From the NCBI GenBank assembly GCA_020846745.1, contig JADLDI010000099.1:1-64000 (forward strand): DNA of 64,000 bases, written 5' to 3'. A model generated the notes under the pieces. It ran no database searches and was not told the origin of the DNA. It saw only the letters and a list, made by a program, of their open reading frames with translations. A program made the position numbers and the translations under genes. Each line of letters opens with the position of its first letter. Position 1 is the first letter of the stretch. This document shows positions 51,838-60,026 of this stretch, piece by piece. The stretch is from Bryobacterales bacterium (lineage in GTDB: Bacteria; Acidobacteriota; Terriglobia; Bryobacterales; Bryobacteraceae).

Positions 51838-52740
51838 ATGCGACGCCGTCATTTTCTAGCCTCCGTGCCTACCGCCGCATCGGCCGCTGCACTGCCGTTG
51901 GGCGCAGCCTCGAATGCGCCCAAGTTCAAGCTGCGCTATGGGCCGCACCCGGGCATGTTCCGCCATTCGGCGGGTGAAGACATCATCGACCAGATCAAGT
52001 TTTCGGCCGACCAGGGGTTTACCGGTTGGGAAGACAATGGTGCGATGAGCCGCGAGCCGGCGATGCAGGACAAAATCGGCGCGGCGCTCGCGAAGCACAA
52101 CATGAAGATGGGTGTGTTTGTGTCGTACGCCGACTTCAAGACCGCCGATTTCGTCACACGGACCGATCGCGAGTTTCAAGACAAGCTGCGCGAAGCGATG
52201 CGCAAGGCGGTGGAATGCGCCAAGCGGGTGAACGCGAAATGGCACACGGTGGTGCCGTCGACGGTCAGCCAGAAGCTCGACCCGGGATATGAGACGGCGA
52301 ACTGCATCACGAACCTGCGCGTGATGGCGGAGATCTGCGAGCGGGCGGGCATTGTGATGGTGCTGGAGCCGTTGAACTGGTACAAGGATCATCCGGGATT
52401 GTTCCTGCGCTCGGTACCGCAATCGGTAGCCATCTGCAAAGGGGTGAATTCACCCTCGTGCAAGATCCTGGACGATTTGTACCATCAGCAGATCGATGTC
52501 GGGAACCTGATCCCGAATATGGAGAAGGGTTGGGACGAGATCGCCTACATCCAGGTGGGGGACAATCCGGGGCGCAAAGAGCCGACCACCGGGGAGATCA
52601 ACTACCAGAAGATTTTCGAGTGGCTTTACAAGGTGAAGAAGTACGACGGCATCGTCGGGATGGAGCATGGCAACTCGAAGCCAGGCAAAGAAGGCGAGAT
52701 GGCCGTGATCGCGGCCTATCGCGCGTGCGATACGTTCTAG
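51838..52740 (+). CDS. Tat-exported sugar-phosphate isomerase/epimerase family (hydroxypyruvate isomerase-like)
   Basis: A 300-residue TIM-barrel protein. MRRRHFLASVPTAASAAALP is a Tat signal, so it works outside the cytoplasm. GFTGWEDNGA, WHTVVPSTVSQKL, MVLEPLNWYKDHPG (metal Glu), ILDDLYHQQIDVGNL (Asp, His) and YDGIVGMEHGNSKPG (final Glu) are the metal-ligand blocks of the xylose-isomerase-like / Hyi group. Export of such an enzyme is common in acidobacteria and suggests a non-phosphorylated sugar or keto acid. ATG 51838 is preferred by the signal and the purine-rich GGAGAG. Confidence 0.88.
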   Translation: MRRRHFLASVPTAASAAALPLGAASNAPKFKLRYGPHPGMFRHSAGEDIIDQIKFSADQGFTGWEDNGAMSREPAMQDKIGAALAKHNMKMGVFVSYADFKTADFVTRTDREFQDKLREAMRKAVECAKRVNAKWHTVVPSTVSQKLDPGYETANCITNLRVMAEICERAGIVMVLEPLNWYKDHPGLFLRSVPQSVAICKGVNSPSCKILDDLYHQQIDVGNLIPNMEKGWDEIAYIQVGDNPGRKEPTTGEINYQKIFEWLYKVKKYDGIVGMEHGNSKPGKEGEMAVIAAYRACDTF

Positions 52741-52856
52741 CCAGGGGCTTGGCTCTTGCTATTTTGCGGGAGGTGGGGAAGCATGAAGTCAGCTCTGCCA
52801 GCGGCGCGGGCCGGATTGGATTGCAGGTTACTGGATTGGTGCAACGGAGCGGGTGA

Positions 52857-52911
52857 TTGCGCTTGGGGCGGGATGGGTGCGCCGGGCCGGGTCGCTGACG
52901 CTCCCGCTCCG
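52857..52911. repeat. Dispersed repeat B, copy 1
   Basis: The core 52875-52911 (37 bases, starting GGGTGCGCCGG and ending GCTCCCGCTCCG) recurs at 63744-63780 with one mismatch. The preceding 18 bases also match with a few changes. Confidence 0.85.
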
Positions 52912-53081
52912 TTTCGGGCGGCAGCGGTTGAATTGGTGGAGGTAGTGCATACGGTCCAGGATGGACCGCGGGCTTACGCGGCGCGGCACGGGTTGCGGGT
53001 GTGAAGAATCGCTGGCCACATAGGGTCAGTGCAACGCAAAGTGGGGGGGCTTCGTCGGGTCGCAGTGGATCGAGACCCGTC

Positions 53082-53148
53082 GCTTACGGGATTGAGAAAT
53101 AACGCGGCCCGCGCCCTGACGGGATTGAGAAAAAATGCGGCCCGCGCC
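53082..53148. repeat. Tandem pair of about 33 bases
   Basis: Two adjacent units both read ACGGGATTGAGAAA, four to six variable bases, then GCGGCCCGCGCCC. The second unit runs into dispersed repeat A. They look like products of local duplication within a repeat family. Confidence 0.75.
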
Positions 53149-53164
53149 CTTACGGTTGCGGTTC
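53139..53164. repeat. Dispersed repeat A, copy 2
   Basis: 26 bases identical to 49034-49059. A shorter related piece (CGCGGTTGCGGCTCGG) follows around 53255. Confidence 0.85.
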
Positions 53165-53284
53165 TGTTTCCGGTGCAATGCGTGCTTGCAGCGATTTGCC
53201 GAACCTGTGGGGCGGCGCTGAATCGCATTCGGGAGATTATTTCTCACGCCCTCGCGGTTGCGGCTCGGTTAGATGCTGTTTGTT

Positions 53285-53701
53285 TTAGCGGAACACGCGC
53301 AGGATATCGGCGACTTCGTTACGGATCTCGTCGAGAACCCGGGGCGAAAGGCCGAACAGGGTGCCTTGCTGAGCCTCGGCAACGACGGCGGGTTTCACGA
53401 CAGGTTTGGCAGCCTTCTTTTTGTTTTGTTCGAGGTAGAGGCGTGCTCCCTCGATCGTGAACCGCTTTTCGTACAGCAGGCGCTTCACCTCCAGAATGGT
53501 CTCCACTTCCTTCCGTCGGTACAGCCGGTGTCCCGTACCGGATTTCTTGGGCGCGAGCGAAGGGAACTCGGTTTCCCAGTACCGCAGGACATAGGGTTCC
53601 ACACCCGCGATCTGGGCTACCTCGCCGATTCGGAAGTACAGCTTATCCGGAATGATCGGTTGTGTCTGTTCTCCCACGATGGGGTCGGGACGGGGTTTCA
53701 T
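53285..53701 (-). CDS. MerR-family transcriptional regulator
   Basis: A 138-residue regulator. KLYFRIGEVAQIAGVEPYVLRYWETEF (helix-turn-helix and wing start, about residues 20-46) and GTGHRLYRRKEVETILEVKRLLYEK complete the MerR DNA-binding domain. The C-terminus is a coiled or helical region without metal-binding cysteines, so this is the short HspR/MlrA-like type that senses no metal. It is divergent from TonB receptor 5. It is often found near integration host factor genes in other phyla; not so here. Confidence 0.9.
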   Translation of the reverse strand: MKPRPDPIVGEQTQPIIPDKLYFRIGEVAQIAGVEPYVLRYWETEFPSLAPKKSGTGHRLYRRKEVETILEVKRLLYEKRFTIEGARLYLEQNKKKAAKPVVKPAVVAEAQQGTLFGLSPRVLDEIRNEVADILRVFR

Positions 53702-53743
53702 GGATCATCCAAATGGTAAGCCTTGGCAACCCGCTCGTCAACT

Positions 53744-53779
53744 CTTGGTTTCGCGTTTGGTTTCGCCTTTGGTTTCTGG
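53744..53779. repeat. Three tandem 12-mers in the MerR / receptor 5 spacer
   Basis: CTTGGTTTCGCG, TTTGGTTTCGCC and TTTGGTTTCTGG are consecutive 12-base units. They lie about 35 bases before a TTGACA box used by receptor 5 and upstream of the divergent MerR start, so they may be operator sites. Confidence 0.6.
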
Positions 53780-53814
53780 GGATTCGAGCGGGAGCGCCCG
53801 ACGGTGACTTTGCC

Positions 53815-53843
53815 TTGACACGGCGCCGTCGTGAGCTTGTCAT
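53815..53843 (+). promoter_or_regulatory. Promoter of TonB receptor 5
   Basis: TTGACA (53815-53820), 17 bases, TGTCAT (53838-53843; four of six matches). Transcription would begin about 53850, 45 bases before the ATG. Confidence 0.5.
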
Positions 53844-53894
53844 GAAATCGTTACCGCTGTAGGATACGGTAGACCAGGGAGTCTCGTTGAAACC

Positions 53895-56800
53895 ATGTTG
53901 CGATTACCGATCTTACTAGTTTTGTGCGCGGTGGCTGTCTGGGCGCAGTTCGATACGGCTTCTGTTCTGGGTACTATACGTGATGGTTCGGGATTGGCTG
54001 TCCACGGCGCCCGGGTCAGCTTGCAGAATGCCGACACCGGCATTCAGGTCAACACCACCACCGATACGAATGGCAATTATCAGTTTTTGACGGTGAAGGC
54101 GGGCCGGTACACGGTGACGGCGGAAGCCTCCGGGTTCAAGAAGGCGCAGGCGGAACCGTTTGTAGTGTCGGTGAACGCGCGGCAGCGCGTGGACCTCAAA
54201 CTGGAAGTGGGCCAGGTAACGGAAAGCGTGACGGTCACGGGCGCGGTAGAGGCATTGGAGACTGAGACGAGTTCGCGCGGAACCGTAGTAAGCACGCAGC
54301 AGGTGGTGAATTTGCCCTTGAACGGCCGCAGCTATTCGGACCTGGCGCTGCTGGCGCCGGGCGTGCGGCGGTCGGGTATCGCGGTGAATAACGATGGATC
54401 GACCAATCGCGAAGGGTCGTTCAACGTGAACGGGATGCGCAGTTCGCAGAACAACTTCATGGTGGACGGCGTGGACAACAACTACTACGGCACGTCGAAC
54501 CAGGGCTTCACGAACCAAGTGGTCCAATTGACGCCCGACGCGGTGCAGGAGTTCCGGCTCGAGACCAACAACTTCAGCGCGGAATACGGGCGCGCGGGCG
54601 GCGCGGTCATCAATGCGACCGTACGCAGCGGAACCAATCAGTTTCACGGGTCGGCCTGGGAGTTTCTGCGCAACACGTCGCTGAACGCGACGGGGTTCTT
54701 CAAGCCGGTGAACAACCAGAAGCCGGTGTTCATCCGGAACCAGTTTGGGGCGGCGGGCGGCGGTCCTATCAAAAAAGACAAGCTGTTCTTTTTTGCGGAT
54801 TATGAAGGCTCGCGGGTGATTTCGAAGCAGATCCAGTTCTCGACGCTGCCGACGATGGACCAGCGCGCGGGGCGTCTCGGCGTTCCGGTCCGCAATCCGA
54901 TTACCGGTGAGGTATTTAGCGATGGCGTGATTCCTTCGGGGCAGATCACGAAGTTCGCGGCGGCGGTGCTGGCCGATCTGCCGGCGCCGAACCGTCCGGG
55001 TACGGCGAACAACTTCGAGTTCCAGCCGCGCTGGACCGACGCGTTCAACAAGGGCGATGTCCGCACCGATTACTACCTGAACCAGAAGTGGACCGTTTTC
55101 GGCCGTTACAGCCACCGTTTGCAGGAACGTTTTGAAGCGCCGAGCATCCCGGGCGCCTCCGGCGGCAACTCCAACGGCAACGTACGCGTGCTGAACCAGC
55201 AGTGGGTAGCGGGCGCCACCTACACCATCAGCCCGACCTCGCTGGTGGAATTCCGCATGGGCGTATCGAAGAGCGAAGGCGGCAAATCGCCGATGTTTGT
55301 CGGAACGCCGACGGTGGGCACACGCTTCGGCATTCCCAACATCCCGAACGATCCACGGTTCACCGGCGGTATCCCGCAGCAGAGCATCAACGGGTTTTCG
55401 CAGTTAGGTGTACAAGGCAGCAATCCGCAGTTCCAGAACCCGTTCGTATGGAACCCCAAGGTGAACTACTCGCGGCTGATGGGCAAACACTCCATAAAGG
55501 CCGGCTACGAGTACCAGGCGATTATCACCGATATCGACGATTTCAATCCGAAGTACGGATCGAGCAGCTATGCCGGCCGCTTCAGCCAGGCGCCCGGAAC
55601 GGCGAACAACGATGGGCAGTTTCTGGCGGACTTCCTGTTTGGCGCGCGGTCGCAATATCAGTTGAACAACTCGCTGATCGTGAGTTTGAAGCAACGGATG
55701 CACTTCCTGTACCTGCAGGATGATTTCAAGGTGAACCGCAAGCTGACGCTCAATCTCGGGCTACGCTATGAGTTCGCCACACCGCAGTGGGAAGACCAGA
55801 ACCGGCTGTCGAACTTCGACCCGGCCACCAACACGATCATACCGGCGAAGGATGGCTCGATCTACGATCGCGCGCTGGTTCATCCCGATCGCAACAATTT
55901 CGCGCCGCGGGTCGGCCTTGCGTATACGGTGACGCCGCGCACGGTGATCCGGTCGGCGTATGGGATCAGCTACATCCACTTCAACCGGATGGGTGGCGAG
56001 AACATGCTGTCGTACAACCTGCCGTACATTCTGAACCCGATCGTGGACCAGCTGGCTCCGGCGGTGAACAACGGCTTGCCAATTTGCACCAGCACTGCGC
56101 AGGCCCCCGGCACCTGTTTCCGCACCTTCGAACAGGGTTATCCCGACAACATCCTGTCGATCGCCAACATCCGGCAGGTGAACGTCCGCACGAACTACAT
56201 TCCGGCGGACCTGCGGACAGCGTATACGCAGAGCTGGCACTTTACTATTCAGCGCGAGATCGCGAAGAACCTGGTGGCCGATATCGCCTATGTCGGCAAC
56301 CGGAGTGTGGGCCTGATGATTCTGGGCGATTACAACCAGGCGCGGCCGAACCGCAGCACGGCGGAGAACCTGTCGCTGCAGGCGCGCCGTCCGCTGCAGA
56401 CGTTCGGCTACATCCAGGCCGCTTTCAACGGCGGCTTCCTCAACTATCACGCACTGCAAACTAAGCTCGAACGCCGCTTCTCGCGCGGCTTCTACGTGCT
56501 GAATTCGTTCACCTGGTCCAAAGCGATCGATAACGCTTCGGGCCACCTGGAGGCGCAGAACGGCGACAACTCACGCGTGAACTACCTTAACCTGCGCGCC
56601 GAAAAGGGCCCCTCCGGGTACGATCAGCGGCTGAACAATACGACGACATTGCTGTACGATTTGCCGGTGGGCAAGGGGCGCAAGTGGGGTTCGAGCATGA
56701 ACCCGATTGCGAACTTCGCCGTGGGCGGCTGGCGCCTGACGATGATCAACTTCATGACCAGCGGCATTCCGATGAACCTGACCTACAATCCTTCCTCGCA

Positions 56801-57176
56801 GTTCCAGGTATCGGGCGCGCCGAACTATCGGCCGAACGTCCTCGGCAACCCGATCTTGCCGGAAGGCGTGCGGTCGCCGGCGGCATGGTTTGACCGGAAC
56901 CTTGTCACGATTCCTACGGATCCGAGTCAGCCGTTTGGCAACGCCGGCCGAAATGCGCTCTACGGCCCGTCGTTCTACCAGATGAACCTCGGGTTGCACA
57001 AGGACTTCAGGATCAATGAACAGTCGCGAGTGGAGTTCCGCAGCGAAGCGTTCAACCTGCTGAACAAGACGAACTTCAACCTGCCGGACACCAACCGGTC
57101 GAATGGCGGTTTCGGCACGATCACGTCGACACAGCAGGCGCGGCAAATTCAGTTTGCGCTACGGCTGGTGTTTTAG
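53895..57176 (+). CDS. Oar-like TonB-dependent outer-membrane receptor 5
   Basis: A 1093-residue receptor. Signal peptide to about residue 18 (LCAVAVWAQ), carboxypeptidase-regulatory domain (about 20-110; LGTIRDGSGLAVHGARVSL), plug (about 115-240; VNLPLNGRSYSDLALLAPGV, NNFMVDGVDNN), barrel ending FALRLVF. The closest of the set to receptor 2 in plug layout. It stands alone, with a MerR regulator gene divergent from it and a BlaI-M56 pair downstream. Confidence 0.93.
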   Translation: MLRLPILLVLCAVAVWAQFDTASVLGTIRDGSGLAVHGARVSLQNADTGIQVNTTTDTNGNYQFLTVKAGRYTVTAEASGFKKAQAEPFVVSVNARQRVDLKLEVGQVTESVTVTGAVEALETETSSRGTVVSTQQVVNLPLNGRSYSDLALLAPGVRRSGIAVNNDGSTNREGSFNVNGMRSSQNNFMVDGVDNNYYGTSNQGFTNQVVQLTPDAVQEFRLETNNFSAEYGRAGGAVINATVRSGTNQFHGSAWEFLRNTSLNATGFFKPVNNQKPVFIRNQFGAAGGGPIKKDKLFFFADYEGSRVISKQIQFSTLPTMDQRAGRLGVPVRNPITGEVFSDGVIPSGQITKFAAAVLADLPAPNRPGTANNFEFQPRWTDAFNKGDVRTDYYLNQKWTVFGRYSHRLQERFEAPSIPGASGGNSNGNVRVLNQQWVAGATYTISPTSLVEFRMGVSKSEGGKSPMFVGTPTVGTRFGIPNIPNDPRFTGGIPQQSINGFSQLGVQGSNPQFQNPFVWNPKVNYSRLMGKHSIKAGYEYQAIITDIDDFNPKYGSSSYAGRFSQAPGTANNDGQFLADFLFGARSQYQLNNSLIVSLKQRMHFLYLQDDFKVNRKLTLNLGLRYEFATPQWEDQNRLSNFDPATNTIIPAKDGSIYDRALVHPDRNNFAPRVGLAYTVTPRTVIRSAYGISYIHFNRMGGENMLSYNLPYILNPIVDQLAPAVNNGLPICTSTAQAPGTCFRTFEQGYPDNILSIANIRQVNVRTNYIPADLRTAYTQSWHFTIQREIAKNLVADIAYVGNRSVGLMILGDYNQARPNRSTAENLSLQARRPLQTFGYIQAAFNGGFLNYHALQTKLERRFSRGFYVLNSFTWSKAIDNASGHLEAQNGDNSRVNYLNLRAEKGPSGYDQRLNNTTTLLYDLPVGKGRKWGSSMNPIANFAVGGWRLTMINFMTSGIPMNLTYNPSSQFQVSGAPNYRPNVLGNPILPEGVRSPAAWFDRNLVTIPTDPSQPFGNAGRNALYGPSFYQMNLGLHKDFRINEQSRVEFRSEAFNLLNKTNFNLPDTNRSNGGFGTITSTQQARQIQFALRLVF

Positions 57177-57194
57177 GGGAGAACGGTAAGGTTT

Positions 57195-57273
57195 AGTGAT
57201 TGTTGTTTTTCCAGGCGTAGCGGGCCATGCGAAGGAGAAGTTCGGGGACGGGGCAGCCGATATTCTTGGCCAT
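57195..57273 (-). pseudogene. Possible C-terminal remnant of an unknown gene
   Basis: A 25-codon minus-strand frame reads MAKNIGCPVPELLLRMARYA then WKNNNH before TAA at 57195, preceded three codons earlier by a stop. The composition is protein-like, but I do not recognise a family. It may be the leftover end of a deleted gene. Confidence 0.25.
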
Positions 57274-57293
57274 TTTCTGGATCTAGCAAAAAC

Positions 57294-57328
57294 GGCGCCA
57301 CCCCTGACCTCGCGCCTCAGGTGGCGCC
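57294..57328. terminator. Strong hairpin after receptor 5
   Basis: GGCGCCA (57294-57300) pairs with TGGCGCC (57322-57328), and inside it CCTGA pairs with TCAGG after a two-base bulge. No T-run follows, so this is a candidate factor-assisted terminator, or an insulator before the BlaI promoter. Confidence 0.45.
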
Positions 57329-57348
57329 AAGAGGTTTGAAGAATCCGC

Positions 57349-57377
57349 TTGACAGGGGGACCCGCTCCTGCTAAATA
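57349..57377 (+). promoter_or_regulatory. Promoter of the BlaI-M56 operon
   Basis: TTGACA (57349-57354) is a perfect -35 box. A -10-like TAAATA lies 17 bases on (57372-57377), inside the palindromic operator. Confidence 0.5.
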
Positions 57378-57392
57378 TTTAGCATGATGCTA
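57369..57392. promoter_or_regulatory. BlaI-type palindromic operator, three half-sites
   Basis: TGCTAAATATTTAGCA (57369-57384) is a perfect 16-base palindrome, and TAGCATGATGCTA (57380-57392) is a second one sharing its right half. The half-site TTAGCA/TGCTAA thus occurs three times over the -10 region. BlaI/MecI-type dimers recognise palindromes of this sort, so the adjacent BlaI most likely represses its own operon. Confidence 0.75.
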
Positions 57393-57415
57393 ATTTTTTG
57401 GCAGGATGTGCCGCC

Positions 57416-57799
57416 GTGGCGAACGCGGCAAAACTGAGCCGGCGCGAGCGCCAGATTCTCGAGATTCTCTATCAGCGCGGAAGCGCGTCCGTTTCAGATG
57501 TGCGCGAAGCGATGTCCGACCCGCCAAGCTATTCAGCGGTCCGGACCTTGCTGGCCGTACTTGAGCAGAAGGGACATGTGAGCCATCGCGCGGATGGATT
57601 GAAATACGTCTACAAGCCCACGGTGGATCGGGAAGCCGCGCGGCGGTCGGCAGTGAAGCATTTGCTGGAAACCTATTTCGGCGGATCGGCCGAACAGATC
57701 GTGGCTGCGCTGCTCGACGTAGAGGCACGGAGCCTAACGGACGAAGATCTGGACCGGATGTCCACCATGATCGAACAAGCCAAGAAGGAGGGCAGGTAG
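57416..57799 (+). CDS. BlaI/MecI-family repressor
   Basis: A 127-residue winged-helix repressor. GTG 57416 has AGGA nine bases upstream and gives the usual N-terminus ANAAKLSRRERQILEILYQRG; the frame is open to TTG 57398. DNA-reading helix SVSDVREAMSDPPSYSAVRTLLAVLEQKGHV and the cleavage/dimer region EQIVAALLDVEA follow. In classical systems a membrane M56 protease triggers BlaI degradation, and the M56 gene follows with zero bases between (TAGATG). Confidence 0.93.
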   Translation: MANAAKLSRRERQILEILYQRGSASVSDVREAMSDPPSYSAVRTLLAVLEQKGHVSHRADGLKYVYKPTVDREAARRSAVKHLLETYFGGSAEQIVAALLDVEARSLTDEDLDRMSTMIEQAKKEGR

Positions 57800-59743
57800 A
57801 TGACATTAGCGATACTGACCGGTATTGCCTGGAAAAGCTTCGCGGTGCTCGGGGTGGCGGCGCTGATGGCGCGGCTGCCGGGGAGCCGTTCGGCGGCGGC
57901 GCGGCACATGGTTTGGACGGCGGCAATGGCGACGCTGCTGCTGCTTCCGCTGTTGTCGGTGTCGCTGCCCAAGTGGGATTTGCCCGGTAGTGAGACGTTG
58001 TTCTCAATGAAAACGGCGGCGGTTGGCGTTGCGGAGCGGCCGGCTCAAAGTGTCAGCACAGCTCCGGTTGAGGAAAGACTGCGGGCGACTCAGCCCAACG
58101 CCGCAATGATGCCGCGGGTGGACTGGACGAAGTGGGTATGGGTGTTGTGGGCGATAGGGACAGCGGTGTTGTCGTGCCGCGTGCTGTTGGCGTGGATGAG
58201 TTTGCGCCGCATGCGCCGTAACGCGTGGCCAGTGGGGACGCTAGATGGCGTGCCGGTGCTCGAATCCGGCGACGCCGCGCTGCCGATAACAGTGGGCGTG
58301 CTCCGGCCCGCGATTATCATGCCAGCGGAGGCAGCGGATTGGAGCCAGGAACGGCGGGAACTGGTGTTGGCGCACGAGCTTGCGCACGTCCGGCGGGGCG
58401 ACGTGCCGATACAGGGTCTAGCCAATATTGCGCTATGCCTTTATTGGTGGAATCCGTTGATGTGGCGAGCCTGGCGGGCTTTGATATCGGAGCGGGAGCG
58501 AGCGGCCGATGACGCGGTGTTGCGTGCGGGCGTGAATGCTTCGGCATACGCCGGCCACCTGCTCGAAATCGCGCGGGCGTTCCGCAACGCGGCCTCGCCC
58601 GCAATCGCCTGGAGCGCAGTGGCCATGGCGCAGCCCTCCGAAATGGAAGGAAGGCTGAAGTCGGTGCTTGATAAGAGCATTTGCCGTGTAACGCCTGGGA
58701 AGCGCGCCATATGGGCAACGGTGCTTGCCAGTGCCGCATTGCTTGCGCCGCTGGCCTCGATGGAGGTGCTAGCGCAGGCGCAGGCGCCGGTGGATGAAAC
58801 GGCAGCAATGCCGGCTGACGTAGAAGCCACCATTGTCGCCGCAACGGGGCAGCGCGATTACAGGATGTTGGAGCAGATTGCGGAGACCGCCTCAAGCCAA
58901 GGTCTCTATGAGGTTGCGCAGCGGCTGCTGACCGCGGGGTTGCGTGTGCGCACTGAGGTGGGCGGTGCAGGCGGCCAGTTGTACGCCGAAGGGCTGGTGA
59001 AGCAGGGGGACTTCGAGAAGTGGCGATCGAACAGGCAAGCGGCAGAGGAGAAGTATAAGCAGGCGCTCGAAATACTGCCGAGCGGGCGCGACGCCGCGCG
59101 GGCGTTGTTGGCGTTGGGGGTGTTCGCAATCGGCGACAAGGAGTTGGGTAAAGCGACCGATTACTTCCGTCGCGCCGAGCAGGCGGCACCTGAGTACGCT
59201 TCGCGAGCGAAGCTGTGGATGGCGATCGTGCGGGAGAGAGAGAACAAGATTGACGAGGCGGACGCGTTGTATCAACAAGCCCGATCGATGGTTGAGCCGG
59301 ACTCGGGCGACGCCGCCGTGGCCGGGCTGGTCTATTCGAAATTCCTCTTGCGTCAGAATCGCAAAGAGGACGCGACGGCCGCCGCGCAGTTGGCAGAGGC
59401 AGCGCGTAAGAGCTACGCGGGCAGATCGAGGAGCGCGTCCAGCACACGTTCCGATGTGCATCGAATTGGGGGCGACGTAAGAGCGCCGAAGCTGGTGAAG
59501 AAGCAGGAACCGGAGTACACGGAAGAGGCGCGGATCGCGAAATTGGACGGCACGGCGATCCTTTCGGTAGTGATCGAGACAGACGGCCGCGCGCACGACG
59601 TTCAGGTGATTCGGCCGATTGGAATGGGTCTGGAAAACAAAGCTGTCGAGGCCGTGAGGCAGTGGCGCTTCAGCCCAGGAACGTTGAACGGGCAGGCAGT
59701 GCCGGTGATGGCGACGATCGAAGTGAACTTCCGGCTGTTATAG
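57800..59743 (+). CDS. M56 (BlaR1-type) membrane protease with TPR and TonB C-terminal domain
   Basis: A 647-residue membrane protein. N-terminal helices at about 7-25, 35-55 and 110-130, then the zinc-protease site H192-E-L-A-H196 (ELVLAHELAHVRRGD) of the M56 family and another helix (about 300-325, GKRAIWATVLASAALLAPLA). No penicillin-binding sensor domain is present. Instead the periplasmic part has TPR-like repeats (about 345-535) and a TonB C-terminal domain (about 560-647; KLVKKQEPEYTEEARIA, GRAHDVQVIRPIG, AVEAVRQWRFSPG). Probably relays an envelope signal to BlaI, with TonB-type contacts to receptors. Operon partner of BlaI. Confidence 0.9.
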   Translation: MTLAILTGIAWKSFAVLGVAALMARLPGSRSAAARHMVWTAAMATLLLLPLLSVSLPKWDLPGSETLFSMKTAAVGVAERPAQSVSTAPVEERLRATQPNAAMMPRVDWTKWVWVLWAIGTAVLSCRVLLAWMSLRRMRRNAWPVGTLDGVPVLESGDAALPITVGVLRPAIIMPAEAADWSQERRELVLAHELAHVRRGDVPIQGLANIALCLYWWNPLMWRAWRALISERERAADDAVLRAGVNASAYAGHLLEIARAFRNAASPAIAWSAVAMAQPSEMEGRLKSVLDKSICRVTPGKRAIWATVLASAALLAPLASMEVLAQAQAPVDETAAMPADVEATIVAATGQRDYRMLEQIAETASSQGLYEVAQRLLTAGLRVRTEVGGAGGQLYAEGLVKQGDFEKWRSNRQAAEEKYKQALEILPSGRDAARALLALGVFAIGDKELGKATDYFRRAEQAAPEYASRAKLWMAIVRERENKIDEADALYQQARSMVEPDSGDAAVAGLVYSKFLLRQNRKEDATAAAQLAEAARKSYAGRSRSASSTRSDVHRIGGDVRAPKLVKKQEPEYTEEARIAKLDGTAILSVVIETDGRAHDVQVIRPIGMGLENKAVEAVRQWRFSPGTLNGQAVPVMATIEVNFRLL

Positions 59744-59747
59744 CACT

Positions 59748-59898
59748 GACGAGCCGGCCTGGGCGCGGAACCCGTTTGGTATCCGCGCGCCGGGCGATGG
59801 CCTGATAAGACGCACCGGTAAATGCAATCAGCGATAGCAGCCCCACGGCGCACAAGACAATGCGAATTGTTCGAAGGCCGGCAAGCCGAAGGGGGTGG
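59748..59898 (-). pseudogene. Truncated alpha/beta hydrolase N-terminus
   Basis: The minus strand reads LRTIRIVLCAVGLLSLIAF, then TGASYQAIARRADTKRVP and RPGRLV before colliding with the M56 stop. A membrane anchor followed by GASYQAIA..D..R.P.PGRLV is the usual start of a family of acidobacterial alpha/beta hydrolases. The catalytic domain is missing, and no clear start codon opens the frame. A gene fragment left by deletion is the best reading. Confidence 0.5.
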
Positions 59899-59972
59899 TA
59901 GGGCTAAATGGGATTCAATCAGGGTCGGAGTCCCTCCGGCTCAGCGGCAAAAGGGACAGGAAGAATAGAAAG

Positions 59973-60006
59973 GGCCGGGACCCAACTGGGTACCCGGCCT
60001 TTTTTG
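59973..60006. terminator. Strong, probably bidirectional rho-independent terminator
   Basis: GGCCGGG-ACCC-AACT-GGGT-(A)-CCCGGCC (59973-59999), followed by a run of T (60000-60006). On the minus strand the stem is followed by TTTCTATTCTT. It separates the convergent M56 gene and the small secreted-protein gene. Confidence 0.85.
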
Positions 60007-60026
60007 CTTCTCAACTACGCAGCTTG

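Larger units (their letters stand above)
52741..53284. other. Repeat-rich intergenic region
   Basis: 544 bases without a supported gene between the isomerase and the MerR regulator. It contains dispersed repeat B (52857-52911), a tandem pair of about 33 bases (53082-53148; ACGGGATTGAGAAA then GCGGCCCGCGCCC) and repeat A copy 2 (53139-53164). Frames in it are fragmented and unlike known proteins. Confidence 0.7.

Noticed and set aside
53916..55115. 399-residue minus-strand frame
   Set aside because: Antisense shadow of TonB receptor 5; low-complexity composition.
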